Shown here: positions 1 to 7,240 of the stretch, one piece after another
Layout of the letters: the number at the start of each line of letters is the position of its first letter
Position numbering within the stretch: the stretch's first letter is position 1
NCBI GenBank assembly: GCA_036554605.1
Contig: DATBMY010000256.1
Location: 1-12,831, forward strand
Length of the DNA: 12,831 nt
Direction: 5' to 3'
DNA from: DATBMY01 sp036554605
GTDB taxonomy: Bacteria > Acidobacteriota > Blastocatellia > UBA7656
Program-made: the position numbers and the translations under genes
Notes under the pieces: generated by a model
What the model saw: the letters and a program-made list of their open reading frames with translations, nothing else
Database searches by the model: none
What the model was told of the DNA's origin: nothing

Positions 1-2624
1 GCGGCGGCTCGATCGCCAACCAGATCGTTGAGCAAAACCGACTGCGCTTTCATGGCGCGCGTGGCCGAGTTTTTACCGGCTATCGCAACTTTAACGGGTC
101 CGTGCAAGCGACCGCGACCGTCGAGGCCGACGTCTTCTATCCAGTACTCGGAGGCCGCCCCCGGAGATTTATCAAGCCAGGCGTATGAATGCCCGGCTTC
201 GAGCGAGACGCGCGGGCCGACCATCAGCGCGGAGCCCGCGATCAGCTGCGAGTTTATCTGCGCGCGCCGGCCGCCCTCGACGCGATAGAGGTTGAAGCCG
301 AGATTGTCTACTTCGTGCGCCGTGCTCCATTCGATCACTATGCCCTCGCCGGTCCTTGTGGCTTTGGCAATCTCCGCTCCGGGCGTAGAGCCAAACTTCA
401 CCGCGCTCATCCCCGTAGCCCCGGTCGTTATCGAAAGCAGATAATCGCCCGCGGCGAAGGTCCCGGTCGAGGTCGTGCCTATTGCGACCTGCGCATAATA
501 AGTGCCCGTTGCCGGCACCCTGAATGTCAAAGCTTCGGCGGGGGAGTTTGGCGTGATCGAGGTCAGCGAGCCCGCGCCCGGTGTGGTGTTTGAGAAAAAT
601 GATGAGTCGTTAACCTGTACAAGGAGGTTGCCGCTCGCGTCGAGCAGCGCGAGCCTCGCGTTAATCGGCGTGTTGTTTCGCAAGGGGTCGGAGTCGAGCC
701 CGAGGAATATGACTTCGCCTGCCGTGGCAGTGAAGGAAAAAATATCTACGTCGACCGAAGGGGCCGGGCCCGGAAGCGATCCGCTGAAGTACCGGTTCGC
801 GGCCGTATCGGCCGTGGCAATAGTATCGTTAGGCTCGGACTCCGCTGTTGCCGTATTGATAGGCGGCTGCGCTATGGCGTAGAAACGGTAAGGCTCGGCC
901 TGAGTCGCGGCGCTGAAATGGCTGATGCGCGCAAAGATTTGCGAACCGGACGCCGGGGCGCCGCCAACGGTGCCGGAGAATCTACCGAACAGCGCGTCGG
1001 CGTTGGCGTCGTCATATTCGAGCGTGTCGGTGCTGGTCGTGATGCGCAGATCGAAATCATTCGAGTTTGCCGCTACGCCATCGACAAGGGCGAATACGCG
1101 AGAGCCGGTCGCGGGGGTGCCGAGCGATATAAAATCGACGTCTCCGGCGGGGCTGATAGATCCTTCCATGCCAAATGCGTAAGGCGTTGCGGTGGCGGGA
1201 GTGTCGTTGGGCGCCGCCTCTTGCGTGCAGCGCTGTACCTCTATAGTGAATGCGCTGCCCGTGTTTGTATTGAGGAAGCTTTCATCGACGAATATGAATA
1301 CCTGCTGGGCCGATGTGAGATTTACGCAAGCAACCTCTTCGGAAGTTCCGTCGGGCACGGTGCGGTTGGCCGCCGCGACGCACGAAGCCACATTCACGGG
1401 GATGCCGGGAGTGGCCGCCGGGCATGCGCTGGCTACATAAAGGACGGGATCGAGACTCGCGTCGTAATTCGTCACGCGAAATGAATACTTGCCCGTCGAC
1501 GGCGCCGTGAAGGAATAGACCACGTCGCGCCCTTCCGCGTTCGAGACGCCATTGCCAATGCCGGTGAAGCAGCCCGCGCCTGAAAGCTGGTAATCATTCA
1601 TCGCGGCGACGGTAGTTCCCGCGACCGGTATGTTCAGCGTGAGGGGCTCTGCCGAAGCGCAGTTGTCATTAGCGGGCGGAGTTATACGATTGACCAGCAA
1701 TTGTACGGCGGTTTCCCCCGCCACGGGAGGCGCGGATTCGCACAGCCATACGAGTATGAAGTAGCTTGTGCCCGCGTTGAGAGAGGTGGTGATCCTGGAC
1801 TGGAATCCCAGCGAAACGCAGGAATCGCCGTCGCAGCCGTCAACGGCGCCGGAGTTATTAGGCAGCTGCGTAAAAGCGCCGCCGCACGTGCCGTTCGATG
1901 ATGTGTATATAGCCATCTCCGTATCAAGGACCGTAGTCGCCGTCCCGTCAAGCTGGCAGGTAGAGATGCTATAGGCTGCCGTCACGGCCGGGGTGAACCG
2001 GTACCATATACTGCGCGAGACGGACCCGCAGAGGGTACAACTGGGCGTCGGCGGGTCGCCCGCGGTCGTTGCGTCGGTGATGTCGGCTGTCACCGCCGTG
2101 AGATATGGGAAAGGCCCCGCCCCGGGTATATTCTCGGCGGCCGAGCAAAGATCGTTCGCTGGCGCCACCGCGGGCACGGGCGGTGCGGCTTCGGCCGCGG
2201 CCTTGCGCCGCTCGTAAAGCTCTCGCTTGCGGTCGGCAAGATCGTGCTCGCGGGTTGCGGAAGCGGCCGCGTAGCGGGCCAGCAGGTCCTCCTGCTCGCG
2301 AGTCAGCTCTTCGCGCGTAACAAAATAATAGTACAGCGCGCGAGAGATGAGCGTGTCAGCCGTCAAAGGGTTGATCGCCTGCCCGGCGGCGTAGCGGCGC
2401 AATATGTCGGCCTCTTCAAGAGAGAAAGGGGCGCCCGATTTCATCTGAGCCAGAAGCTCTTCGAGCTTTGCGCGCCGCTCCGCGTCAAGTTCACCTCCGC
2501 TTTGCGCGGCCGCGGGCGCGGCGACAAACGCGCGCGGCACCTCCGGCAAGATCAACCATAGAGACAATCCGGTCAGTATCAAGAATAAAGTCAGGAATCG
2601 GCGTGTGGCATTGCATCTCTTCAT
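1..2624 (-). CDS. Large secreted multi-domain surface protein, N-terminal part (runs off left edge)
   Basis: An uninterrupted minus-strand frame of 874 codons starts at ATG 2622-2624 and has no stop before base 1, so the C-terminus lies outside the window. The start has a GGGAGAG ribosome site six bases upstream. Residues 1-40 form a signal peptide: basic Arg/Lys, a hydrophobic core at about 10-27, and a likely cleavage after Ala-Ala-Ala40. Residues 42-150 are charged and helical. Four beta-rich modules follow, opening with Asn-Asp at N157, N319, N473 and N599; the first two carry the form NDxCxxA and many cysteines. The fourth, with SEPND followed by DVDIFSF, resembles bacterial pre-peptidase C-terminal (DVUA0089-like) domains. 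Residues from about 743 form a fibronectin-III-like module containing EVDNLGFNLYR and HGPV. In remembered homologues such a module precedes a C25 gingipain-type peptidase or an anchoring tail; neither can be seen here. It is probably exported to the outer membrane or cell surface. Function is unknown. Confidence 0.85.
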   Translation of the reverse strand, partial: MKRCNATRRFLTLFLILTGLSLWLILPEVPRAFVAAPAAAQSGGELDAERRAKLEELLAQMKSGAPFSLEEADILRRYAAGQAINPLTADTLISRALYYYFVTREELTREQEDLLARYAAASATREHDLADRKRELYERRKAAAEAAPPVPAVAPANDLCSAAENIPGAGPFPYLTAVTADITDATTAGDPPTPSCTLCGSVSRSIWYRFTPAVTAAYSISTCQLDGTATTVLDTEMAIYTSSNGTCGGAFTQLPNNSGAVDGCDGDSCVSLGFQSRITTSLNAGTSYFILVWLCESAPPVAGETAVQLLVNRITPPANDNCASAEPLTLNIPVAGTTVAAMNDYQLSGAGCFTGIGNGVSNAEGRDVVYSFTAPSTGKYSFRVTNYDASLDPVLYVASACPAATPGIPVNVASCVAAANRTVPDGTSEEVACVNLTSAQQVFIFVDESFLNTNTGSAFTIEVQRCTQEAAPNDTPATATPYAFGMEGSISPAGDVDFISLGTPATGSRVFALVDGVAANSNDFDLRITTSTDTLEYDDANADALFGRFSGTVGGAPASGSQIFARISHFSAATQAEPYRFYAIAQPPINTATAESEPNDTIATADTAANRYFSGSLPGPAPSVDVDIFSFTATAGEVIFLGLDSDPLRNNTPINARLALLDASGNLLVQVNDSSFFSNTTPGAGSLTSITPNSPAEALTFRVPATGTYYAQVAIGTTSTGTFAAGDYLLSITTGATGMSAVKFGSTPGAEIAKATRTGEGIVIEWSTAHEVDNLGFNLYRVEGGRRAQINSQLIAGSALMVGPRVSLEAGHSYAWLDKSPGAASEYWIEDVGLDGRGRLHGPVKVAIAGKNSATRAMKAQSVLLNDLVGDRAA

Positions 2625-2742
2625 TAATGCTCTCCCGAGACATATATAAAGCTCGCGCTGATAAATCTACGCAGCCGGGTGAAGACTGGACATATCAGGG
2701 GCCTAAAGGTGCTGCTTGACTAATCGGAACTCTTGGTGGGCT

Positions 2743-2771
2743 ATCCTATTTGGTCGAAAGTCGCTAGTCAA
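2743..2771 (-). promoter_or_regulatory. Sigma70-like promoter for the secreted protein
   Basis: On the minus strand TTGACT (2771-2766) is followed by a 17-base spacer and TAGGAT (2748-2743). This predicts a transcription start near 2736 and a leader of roughly 110 bases before the ATG at 2624. The -35 region lies in an 8-base inverted repeat: CTTGACTA at 2715-2722 and TAGTCAAG at 2765-2772. That repeat could be an operator or a coincidence of sharing a -35-like word. Confidence 0.5.
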
Positions 2772-2817
2772 GGTTTTTCATGTTAGATTTACCGAGCACA
2801 GCCTATATTGCTCAACA

Positions 2818-2846
2818 TTGATGACGAGTTTATACGTAAATATATT
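2818..2846 (+). promoter_or_regulatory. Sigma70-like promoter for the first zinc-ribbon gene
   Basis: TTGATG (2818-2823), a 17-base spacer and TATATT (2841-2846) lie in an AT-rich stretch. The predicted start near 2853 leaves a leader of about 17 bases, which contains the CGGGAGG ribosome site (2858-2864) five bases before the ATG at 2870. The short leader and good spacing make this a convincing promoter by eye. Confidence 0.55.
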
Positions 2847-2869
2847 TATCATTATATCGGGAGGCTGAT

Positions 2870-3367
2870 ATGTATTGCCCTCATTGCGGTAGAACCACCT
2901 CAGCGGACCAGAAATTCTGTCGCTCCTGCGGATTGAACCTTGAGAAGATCGCGCAATCTATTGCCGATCAGCTTCCCGCCGGCGCCCTTGAAGGGAGTGA
3001 CAACAGGTATCACCGCCTGGGCGCTATCGCGATCAGTATCTTCGGCACGATCGTGGTTAGCTTTCTCATATATGTGTTTTACCTTATCCTTCACAAAATG
3101 ATTCTGACAGAAGGTAAGGTCCTGGAGGGAATAGGGCTCCTGGGTGTCATCCTGTGCATACTTTGCGGGCTACTCGCTGTATACTTCTTCGCTCGCGCCA
3201 ACGAGATCGAGGCGGAAAAGAAGCGCAAAGTACAACCGCCAGGGGAATTAGAGAAGGGCGCAACAACCGACAAACTCCTGCCCGATTCAAATCTCGAAAA
3301 TGTAGTGAGCGTGACGGAGCAGACAACAGAATTGCTGCTTATCGAGGAGAACGATTCCCGCCGCTAG
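2870..3367 (+). CDS. Zinc-ribbon domain protein with two transmembrane segments
   Basis: A 165-residue protein. The N-terminus holds a one-finger zinc ribbon, CPHC (C3, C6) and CRSC (C17, C20), the form usually annotated as zinc-ribbon domain. A linker of about 30 residues leads to two hydrophobic helices at about 50-74 and 87-107, then a charged cytoplasmic-type tail. The tail ends with SVTEQTTELL, resembling a tail I recall from acidobacterial zinc-ribbon membrane proteins; this is memory and untested. CGGGAGG sits five bases before the ATG. It converges with the GtrA gene, leaving only 16 bases between stops and no visible terminator hairpin. Codon use looks less GC-rich than in its neighbours. 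The role is unknown; a small membrane adaptor is one possibility. Confidence 0.85.
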   Translation: MYCPHCGRTTSADQKFCRSCGLNLEKIAQSIADQLPAGALEGSDNRYHRLGAIAISIFGTIVVSFLIYVFYLILHKMILTEGKVLEGIGLLGVILCILCGLLAVYFFARANEIEAEKKRKVQPPGELEKGATTDKLLPDSNLENVVSVTEQTTELLLIEENDSRR

Positions 3368-3383
3368 AATCATCGCACGCCGC

Positions 3384-3779
3384 TTAGATAAATACTATGC
3401 GGTCGGATAGAACGAAATTTATGATCGAGCAGATGGCAATGGTGATCATATTGGCGGCGAGCGCCGGGACGCGCGCCTGCTCGACGAGCACGAACATCAA
3501 AAGCAGGTTGCCCGCAAGCGACATCGCCCCGCTCGTAAGGTTGAACCTTACGAGCATCAGCGCGATGTTCGCTTGCGGGCGGTCGGCCCAGGTCCACTTC
3601 CTGTGCCAGATGAAGTTGTGAAGTATGCTCGCCTCGACCGCCAGCGCGGTCGCGATGAGATAATGTAACCCCGCCAGACGAAGCAGCACGGCAAGCGTCG
3701 CGGTCTGCACAAGTATGCCCGTAGCCCCCACCGCGCTGAATTTCGCCCAGCGGCGCAATATCATCATACGTTTTGACAT
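3384..3779 (-). CDS. GtrA-family four-helix membrane protein
   Basis: A 131-residue protein with the GtrA/DPMS pattern: four hydrophobic helices at about 14-35, 39-57, 82-100 and 105-124. Between helices 2 and 3 is the family signature ILHNFIWHRKWTW (52-64), and the end NFVLSDRIVF repeats the Asn-Phe...Phe pattern. Known family members help move polyprenyl-phosphate-linked sugars across the inner membrane during O-antigen, teichoic acid or arabinogalactan modification, usually beside a polyprenyl-phosphate glycosyltransferase. No such partner is adjacent; the glycosyltransferase at 7237-8340 is a different family and distant. No clear ribosome site precedes the ATG at 3779. The gene lies 42 bases after the zinc-ribbon gene at 3822-4187 on the same strand, so it is probably co-transcribed and perhaps translated less efficiently. 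Confidence 0.85.
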   Translation of the reverse strand: MSKRMMILRRWAKFSAVGATGILVQTATLAVLLRLAGLHYLIATALAVEASILHNFIWHRKWTWADRPQANIALMLVRFNLTSGAMSLAGNLLLMFVLVEQARVPALAANMITIAICSIINFVLSDRIVFI

Positions 3780-3821
3780 GTGAGTTGATTGCTAACGCGC
3801 GCGATGACGATTTACCCGTCC

Positions 3822-4187
3822 TTACATCTGTCTCGATATAGCCCTGGCCGCGGCATACGCGTCGAGAGGCGAGAGCAGCACGATGATAAGCCATATCGGT
3901 ATCGATATAAGAGCAAGGACCATCCTCTTTATCAAAGGGCCGTATGTTTCGCCCGCCCCGTCGGAGACGCCCGTGAGTATCGCGCTGACGAGCGGTCCTG
4001 ATACTCGACGATAGAGCGCGGGCTCTGACAAAGCCGTCGTAGTGAGCGGCGACGACGAGCAAAGATGCGCGCCCCGGTCGCTCTGCGACACGCCGCACCA
4101 CCGGCAAAACCTGTCCGTTTCGAGCAGGCCGCCACCACACCCGGCGCAGGCTTTGATGGCTACTGTCTTTGTAACGTCAGCGAACAT
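3822..4187 (-). CDS. Second small zinc-ribbon membrane protein
   Basis: A 121-residue protein. Residues 14-31 form a zinc ribbon, CAGC (C14, C17) and CRWC (C28, C31). A polar middle part follows, then a hydrophobic helix at about 89-106 and a short tail beginning SPLDAYAAARAI. That SPLDAY-type ending after the helix seems familiar from acidobacterial zinc-ribbon proteins, but I cannot assign a function. The ATG at 4187 is preceded by GAGAAG five bases upstream, a good ribosome site. It is the first gene of a likely two-gene unit with the GtrA gene. It shares only architecture (zinc ribbon plus membrane helix) with the protein at 2870-3367; the sequences do not otherwise look alike. Confidence 0.75.
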   Translation of the reverse strand: MFADVTKTVAIKACAGCGGGLLETDRFCRWCGVSQSDRGAHLCSSSPLTTTALSEPALYRRVSGPLVSAILTGVSDGAGETYGPLIKRMVLALISIPIWLIIVLLSPLDAYAAARAISRQM

Positions 4188-4233
4188 CGCACTTCTCTCT
4201 TCTAAAGATCATCACGCTGGAGCAAAGGCCGCT

Positions 4234-4243
4234 TATTGCAATA
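4234..4243. repeat. 10-base perfect palindrome upstream of the second zinc-ribbon gene
   Basis: TATTGCAATA reads identically on both strands, about 47 bases upstream of the ATG at 4187. This position suits a transcription-factor site. Length and AT content make chance occurrence possible. Confidence 0.25.
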
Positions 4244-4302
4244 GCAAGGCCAGTGCCACGGCGCGATCCCTAATAAATTCGAGAAATATGAGATAGGGAG
4301 GG

Positions 4303-4317
4303 GCCGGGTGACCCGGC
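4303..4317. repeat. GC-rich hairpin in the intergenic gap
   Basis: GCCGGGT (4303-4309) and ACCCGGC (4311-4317) are perfect complements with a single base between them. In RNA the loop would consume the inner pairs. No T-run follows on either strand, so it is not a canonical intrinsic terminator. It lies between the stop of the oxidoreductase gene and the start of the zinc-ribbon gene, where a transcript end could be useful. Confidence 0.35.
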
Positions 4318-4333
4318 GAGGCGCAGGAAAAAC

Positions 4334-4347
4334 ATGACAGGTGTCAT
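4334..4347. repeat. Inverted repeat ATGACA-GG-TGTCAT
   Basis: Perfect 6-base arms ATGACA and TGTCAT flank GG. A related word, GACAGGTGACA, occurs on the minus strand at 4452-4442, just outside the stop codon of the oxidoreductase gene. The two copies point in opposite directions and bracket the gap together with the G-rich arrays. A degenerate repeat family fits better than a dedicated operator. Confidence 0.4.
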
Positions 4348-4352
4348 TAGCC

Positions 4353-4377
4353 GGGGGTCGGGAGTCGGGGGTCGGGG
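4353..4377 (+). repeat. G-rich heptamer array, plus-strand copy
   Basis: Three consecutive heptamers GGGGTCG, GGAGTCG and GGGGTCG (4354-4374) continue into GGG. Four runs of at least three G separated by 2-4 bases meet the simple pattern for a G-quadruplex on the plus strand. It resembles short tandemly repeated heptamers known from cyanobacterial and other genomes. See also the copy at 4465-4493. Confidence 0.6.
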
Positions 4378-4454
4378 CTTGCCTATGGGATAGACACTGA
4401 AATTTGAAATCCCAGATTTGATATAGGGGAATTGACTAAGCTGTCACCTGTCGC

Positions 4455-6755
4455 CTATCCGGCACCGACCCCCGACCCCTGGCCCCCGATCCCTGTAATT
4501 CTCACCGGCACGTACTTGTGATAAGGGGTGCCGGCCACGGGGTCGCGATCTTCCGCCGCGGTCAATTCGTTTATATTCACACCCGAAGGCCGCCGCTCGC
4601 CATCGCCGCCGGGATGCTCCATGCCGTACCCGTGCGGCAGCGTCACCTGGCCGGGGCTCACCCTGTCGGTTATCTCGACGCGCACGACGACCGAGCCACG
4701 CCGCGACTCGCAGCGCGCCCATTCGCCATCGGCGATATTGAGCGCCCGCGCGTCATCCGGATGCAATTTGAGCGCGCCTTCGTGGTCGGTCCTGCGCCAC
4801 AGAGGATCGCGATAGATCGTATTGGCGTTGTAAGAGCGCCGCTCGCCCGCGACCAATATGAACGGGTAGCCGGCCGGAGCGGGGCGCGACGCCGGGTCGA
4901 GGTTTGCAAGCGCGTCGAGCATCTCCGGTATCTCAAGATGTATGAGGCCGTCTTCGTGTTTGATGAGCCCCCACACATCTTCATATTCATTAACGCTAAA
5001 GAGCGCGCCCGAGCGCGAAGATAGAATCGCTTCGAAGAGAGCTTCGCCAAGCGCCGGGCCTTCGCCCTTGTGGCCCGCGCGCCGGACCGCTTCGGGGTTT
5101 CGGCGCGCGAATTGATGAGCCGTCGCCCACAGGAATGCCGCTCCGGCCGCGCCTTCCGCAAGCGTTGGCCCCAGCGTGCGGTAAAGAATCACCGGAGCGT
5201 AATCGGCAAGCTCGGGCCGCGCCGCAAGCAGTCGCTGAAACGCCAGGCCGTAAGCCCCCCGGCTGTTTTGCGCCGCTTCCGCAAGCTCCGCCAGATCGAC
5301 GGGCAACGCCCCCATCGCCTCGACGAGCCGCGCGTATATCTCAGGCTCGGCCAGAGTGTTTGGCGCGGGGTCGAAGATCGGCTTTCGCAGATGAAACGCG
5401 TTGACCGGGAATTCGAGATTAAAGAAAGTCGCCTCCCACTTTTCATACTGCGAAGAGGCGGGCAACACGTAATGGGCTCTGCGAGCCGTTTCCGTCATCG
5501 CCACATCGATCACGACGAGCAGGTCAAGCTTTTGGAAAGCCTCCCGGTAAGCCTTCGTGTCGGCCATGGTCAGCATAGGGTTGGCGCTATCGACTACGAG
5601 CCCGCGCGTTCGCTCGGGGTGGGCGGTCAGGATTTCGGCCGGCAGAATGTTGGGCGGCAGCAGGTTGCCAATGAATGGAAAGCCCGTGACCGCGGATCGC
5701 TGCTGCCGCCTCCCTTCGGGCGAATGACCCACGAGCGGGACCAGGGACGTGTGAAGATTGTTGCCGCCCGCCTTCGCGAAGTTGCCGGTGATCAGGTAGA
5801 GCAGCGAGCGCAGGTAGAGGTTGAGCGTGCTGTTGATGGATTGCTCTATTCCGAGATCGGTGCGGACCGCGCAGCTCGCGGCCTGGCTGATCATCCGGGC
5901 CGCCCGGCCGGCGTCACCGATTGCGATGCCGGCATGCTCGGCAAACTGCTCGACCGGAACTTTCAGCAGCGCGCCGCGCACCGGCTCGAAACCCGTAGTG
6001 TGACGATTGATAAACTCCGTAGCCTCGCGCCCCTCGCGAAGGATCATCGACAAGATAGCGGCGAGCAGGAAGGCGTCCGTCCCGGGCCGCACCTGAAGAT
6101 GAAGGTCGGCCATCTCGGCGGTCTCGGTCCTGCGCGGGTCTATCACGATCATGCGGCGCGCGGGGTCGGCTTGAATCTCGCGAAGCACCTGCCGCGCGTT
6201 TCTTATGCCGTGCGATTGCCAGGGATTCGTGCCGATGAAGACAACGACCTCGGCCCGCTCCACATCTTCGGCCGGGTGGCAATTCTGCTTGCCGAAAAGA
6301 CGGCCGTCGACCCAGAAGCCGCCGGTCTTCTCTTGCGCGAGCGCGCTGTAATAATTCCGCGTGCCCATCGCCGTCCTGAGCGCTTTGGCGTAAGGCCCGG
6401 CGAGGTGATTGCCCTGCCCGCCTCCGCCGAAGTAAGCGAGGCTCCGGCCGCCAAACGTGTCGCGCAGATATATGAGCTTTGCGGCAATCTCACGGATGGC
6501 CGTCTCCCACGAGACTTCTTCGAACCGGCCGTCCTCGCGACGGCGCAGCGGAGAGGTGAGCCGGTCCGAGTGATTCTGGTAATAATCGAGCCGCTGCGCC
6601 TTCTGGCACAGATAGCCCGTAGAAACAGGGTGCGCCCTGTCGCCTCGAATTCTGTGCAGGTGGCGGCCGCGAACCTCTACTTCGATGCCGCAGTTTCGAG
6701 AGCAGAGTATGCAGGCGGTTTGAGCCCATGTGTCGTTTTGTTGTGTTGTATTCAT
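4455..6755 (-). CDS. Molybdopterin oxidoreductase with N-terminal 4Fe-4S site (DMSO-reductase superfamily)
   Basis: A 766-residue protein. The ATG at 6755 is chosen over the adjacent in-frame TTG (6758) because GGAGAGG lies six bases before it. Residues 15-50 carry CxxCxxxC...C (C15, C18, C22, C50), the 4Fe-4S site of formate dehydrogenase and periplasmic nitrate reductase relatives. Motifs of the molybdopterin domain follow: VVVFIGTNPWQSHGI (about 170-184), MIVIDPRRTETAEMAD (202-217) and VRPGTDAFLL. The C-terminal molydopterin-dinucleotide-binding domain covers about 625-750, with GERRSYNANTIYRDP, LHPDDAR and PHGYG. There is no Tat signal, so it is probably cytoplasmic. The usual Cys, SeCys or Ser metal ligand is not seen near 140-146 (AQEKTGG). 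The last dozen residues (GIGGQGSGVGAG) are encoded by a G-rich repeat. No electron-transfer partner or cofactor gene is adjacent; the substrate cannot be assigned. Confidence 0.9.
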   Translation of the reverse strand: MNTTQQNDTWAQTACILCSRNCGIEVEVRGRHLHRIRGDRAHPVSTGYLCQKAQRLDYYQNHSDRLTSPLRRREDGRFEEVSWETAIREIAAKLIYLRDTFGGRSLAYFGGGGQGNHLAGPYAKALRTAMGTRNYYSALAQEKTGGFWVDGRLFGKQNCHPAEDVERAEVVVFIGTNPWQSHGIRNARQVLREIQADPARRMIVIDPRRTETAEMADLHLQVRPGTDAFLLAAILSMILREGREATEFINRHTTGFEPVRGALLKVPVEQFAEHAGIAIGDAGRAARMISQAASCAVRTDLGIEQSINSTLNLYLRSLLYLITGNFAKAGGNNLHTSLVPLVGHSPEGRRQQRSAVTGFPFIGNLLPPNILPAEILTAHPERTRGLVVDSANPMLTMADTKAYREAFQKLDLLVVIDVAMTETARRAHYVLPASSQYEKWEATFFNLEFPVNAFHLRKPIFDPAPNTLAEPEIYARLVEAMGALPVDLAELAEAAQNSRGAYGLAFQRLLAARPELADYAPVILYRTLGPTLAEGAAGAAFLWATAHQFARRNPEAVRRAGHKGEGPALGEALFEAILSSRSGALFSVNEYEDVWGLIKHEDGLIHLEIPEMLDALANLDPASRPAPAGYPFILVAGERRSYNANTIYRDPLWRRTDHEGALKLHPDDARALNIADGEWARCESRRGSVVVRVEITDRVSPGQVTLPHGYGMEHPGGDGERRPSGVNINELTAAEDRDPVAGTPYHKYVPVRITGIGGQGSGVGAG
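4465..4493 (-). repeat. G-rich heptamer array, minus-strand copy inside the oxidoreductase 3' end
   Basis: Read on the minus strand this is GGGATCGGGGGCCAGGGG followed by two more GGGTCGG-type units, four G-runs again. It is inverted relative to the array at 4353-4377, about 90 bases away. It is translated as the Gly-rich last residues of the molybdopterin oxidoreductase, and the stop codon lies immediately after it. Confidence 0.6.
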
Positions 6756-6841
6756 CAAAGACCTCTCCGCTCAAGAATGACGCGCGTAATAGTATCACAG
6801 GAATGCGCCGCGGCTCATCGCCGCCGAGATCGAGTTTTAGC

Positions 6842-6874
6842 TATACTGAGCCGGCTGTGAGCTAGAGGGGAGAG
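6842..6874 (+). promoter_or_regulatory. Possible -10 element and strong ribosome site of the cupin gene
   Basis: TATACT (6842-6847) matches a -10 hexamer well, but no convincing -35 lies 16-18 bases upstream. The strong ribosome site GGGGAG (6867-6872) lies five bases before the ATG at 6878. The 122-base gap is shared with the divergent oxidoreductase gene, whose own promoter I could not define. Confidence 0.3.
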
Positions 6875-6877
6875 ATT

Positions 6878-7240
6878 ATGCGCGTATTCGATTTTTCGAG
6901 AGAGCATGCCGCGGCCGTAGAGCAATTCGACAGCCGCGCGACCGCGAGCGTTCACCTCGCTTCGGGGGGCGGCGAGTCTCACGCATACTGCATATTCTTT
7001 GACCGGGGCGCAGCGATAGGCGCGCACCGCGCCGGGTTCGACCAGCTGTTTCTGGTCGTAGAGGGCGAGGCCTGGGCGGAGGGCGAAGAGGGTCGCCGCG
7101 CCCGGTTACTCTCGGGCCAGGGGGCACACTTCACGCGCGGCGAGATGCATTCGAAAGGAAGCGACGACGGCGCGATGGTGATTATGATTCAAGCGAGCGA
7201 GCTTGCGATCAAAGCTCCCGGGTCAGGCGAGCCAGGCTAA
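6878..7240 (+). CDS. Small single-domain cupin protein
   Basis: A 120-residue protein consisting of one cupin beta-barrel. Motif 1 is the stretch GAHRAGFDQLFLVVEGEA (48-65): the first His is kept (H50), the second is Ala52 and the Glu is Gln56. Motif 2 is GQGAHFTRGEMH (80-91), with H91 in the conserved place and H84 as an additional candidate. The metal site is therefore incomplete compared with the classic two-His-Glu plus His set, so metal binding and enzyme activity are uncertain; a binding or regulatory role is possible. A ribosome site GGGGAG precedes the start. It is divergent from the oxidoreductase gene and converges on the glycosyltransferase gene, with which it shares four bases at the stops (CTAA, 7237-7240). 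Confidence 0.8.
   Translation: MRVFDFSREHAAAVEQFDSRATASVHLASGGGESHAYCIFFDRGAAIGAHRAGFDQLFLVVEGEAWAEGEEGRRARLLSGQGAHFTRGEMHSKGSDDGAMVIMIQASELAIKAPGSGEPG

Noticed and set aside
189..1484. Several plus-strand frames of 80-190 codons
   Set aside because: All are antisense to the single continuous secreted-protein frame on the minus strand, which has a signal peptide, coherent beta modules and a ribosome site.
3370..4140. Minus-strand frame of 256 codons
   Set aside because: It overlaps the GtrA and second zinc-ribbon genes in another frame. Those two have clear family motifs and helices, whereas this one is Arg-rich and featureless.
4353..4493. Possible CRISPR array from repeated G-rich units
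   Set aside because: Units are heptamers in direct contact with no unique spacers, and no cas gene is in the window.
5070..6860. Open plus-strand frame of 596 codons
   Set aside because: It lies antisense over the molybdopterin oxidoreductase, whose motifs are unmistakable. The plus-strand translation is Arg-rich with no recognisable domain, as expected for a GC-rich shadow frame.
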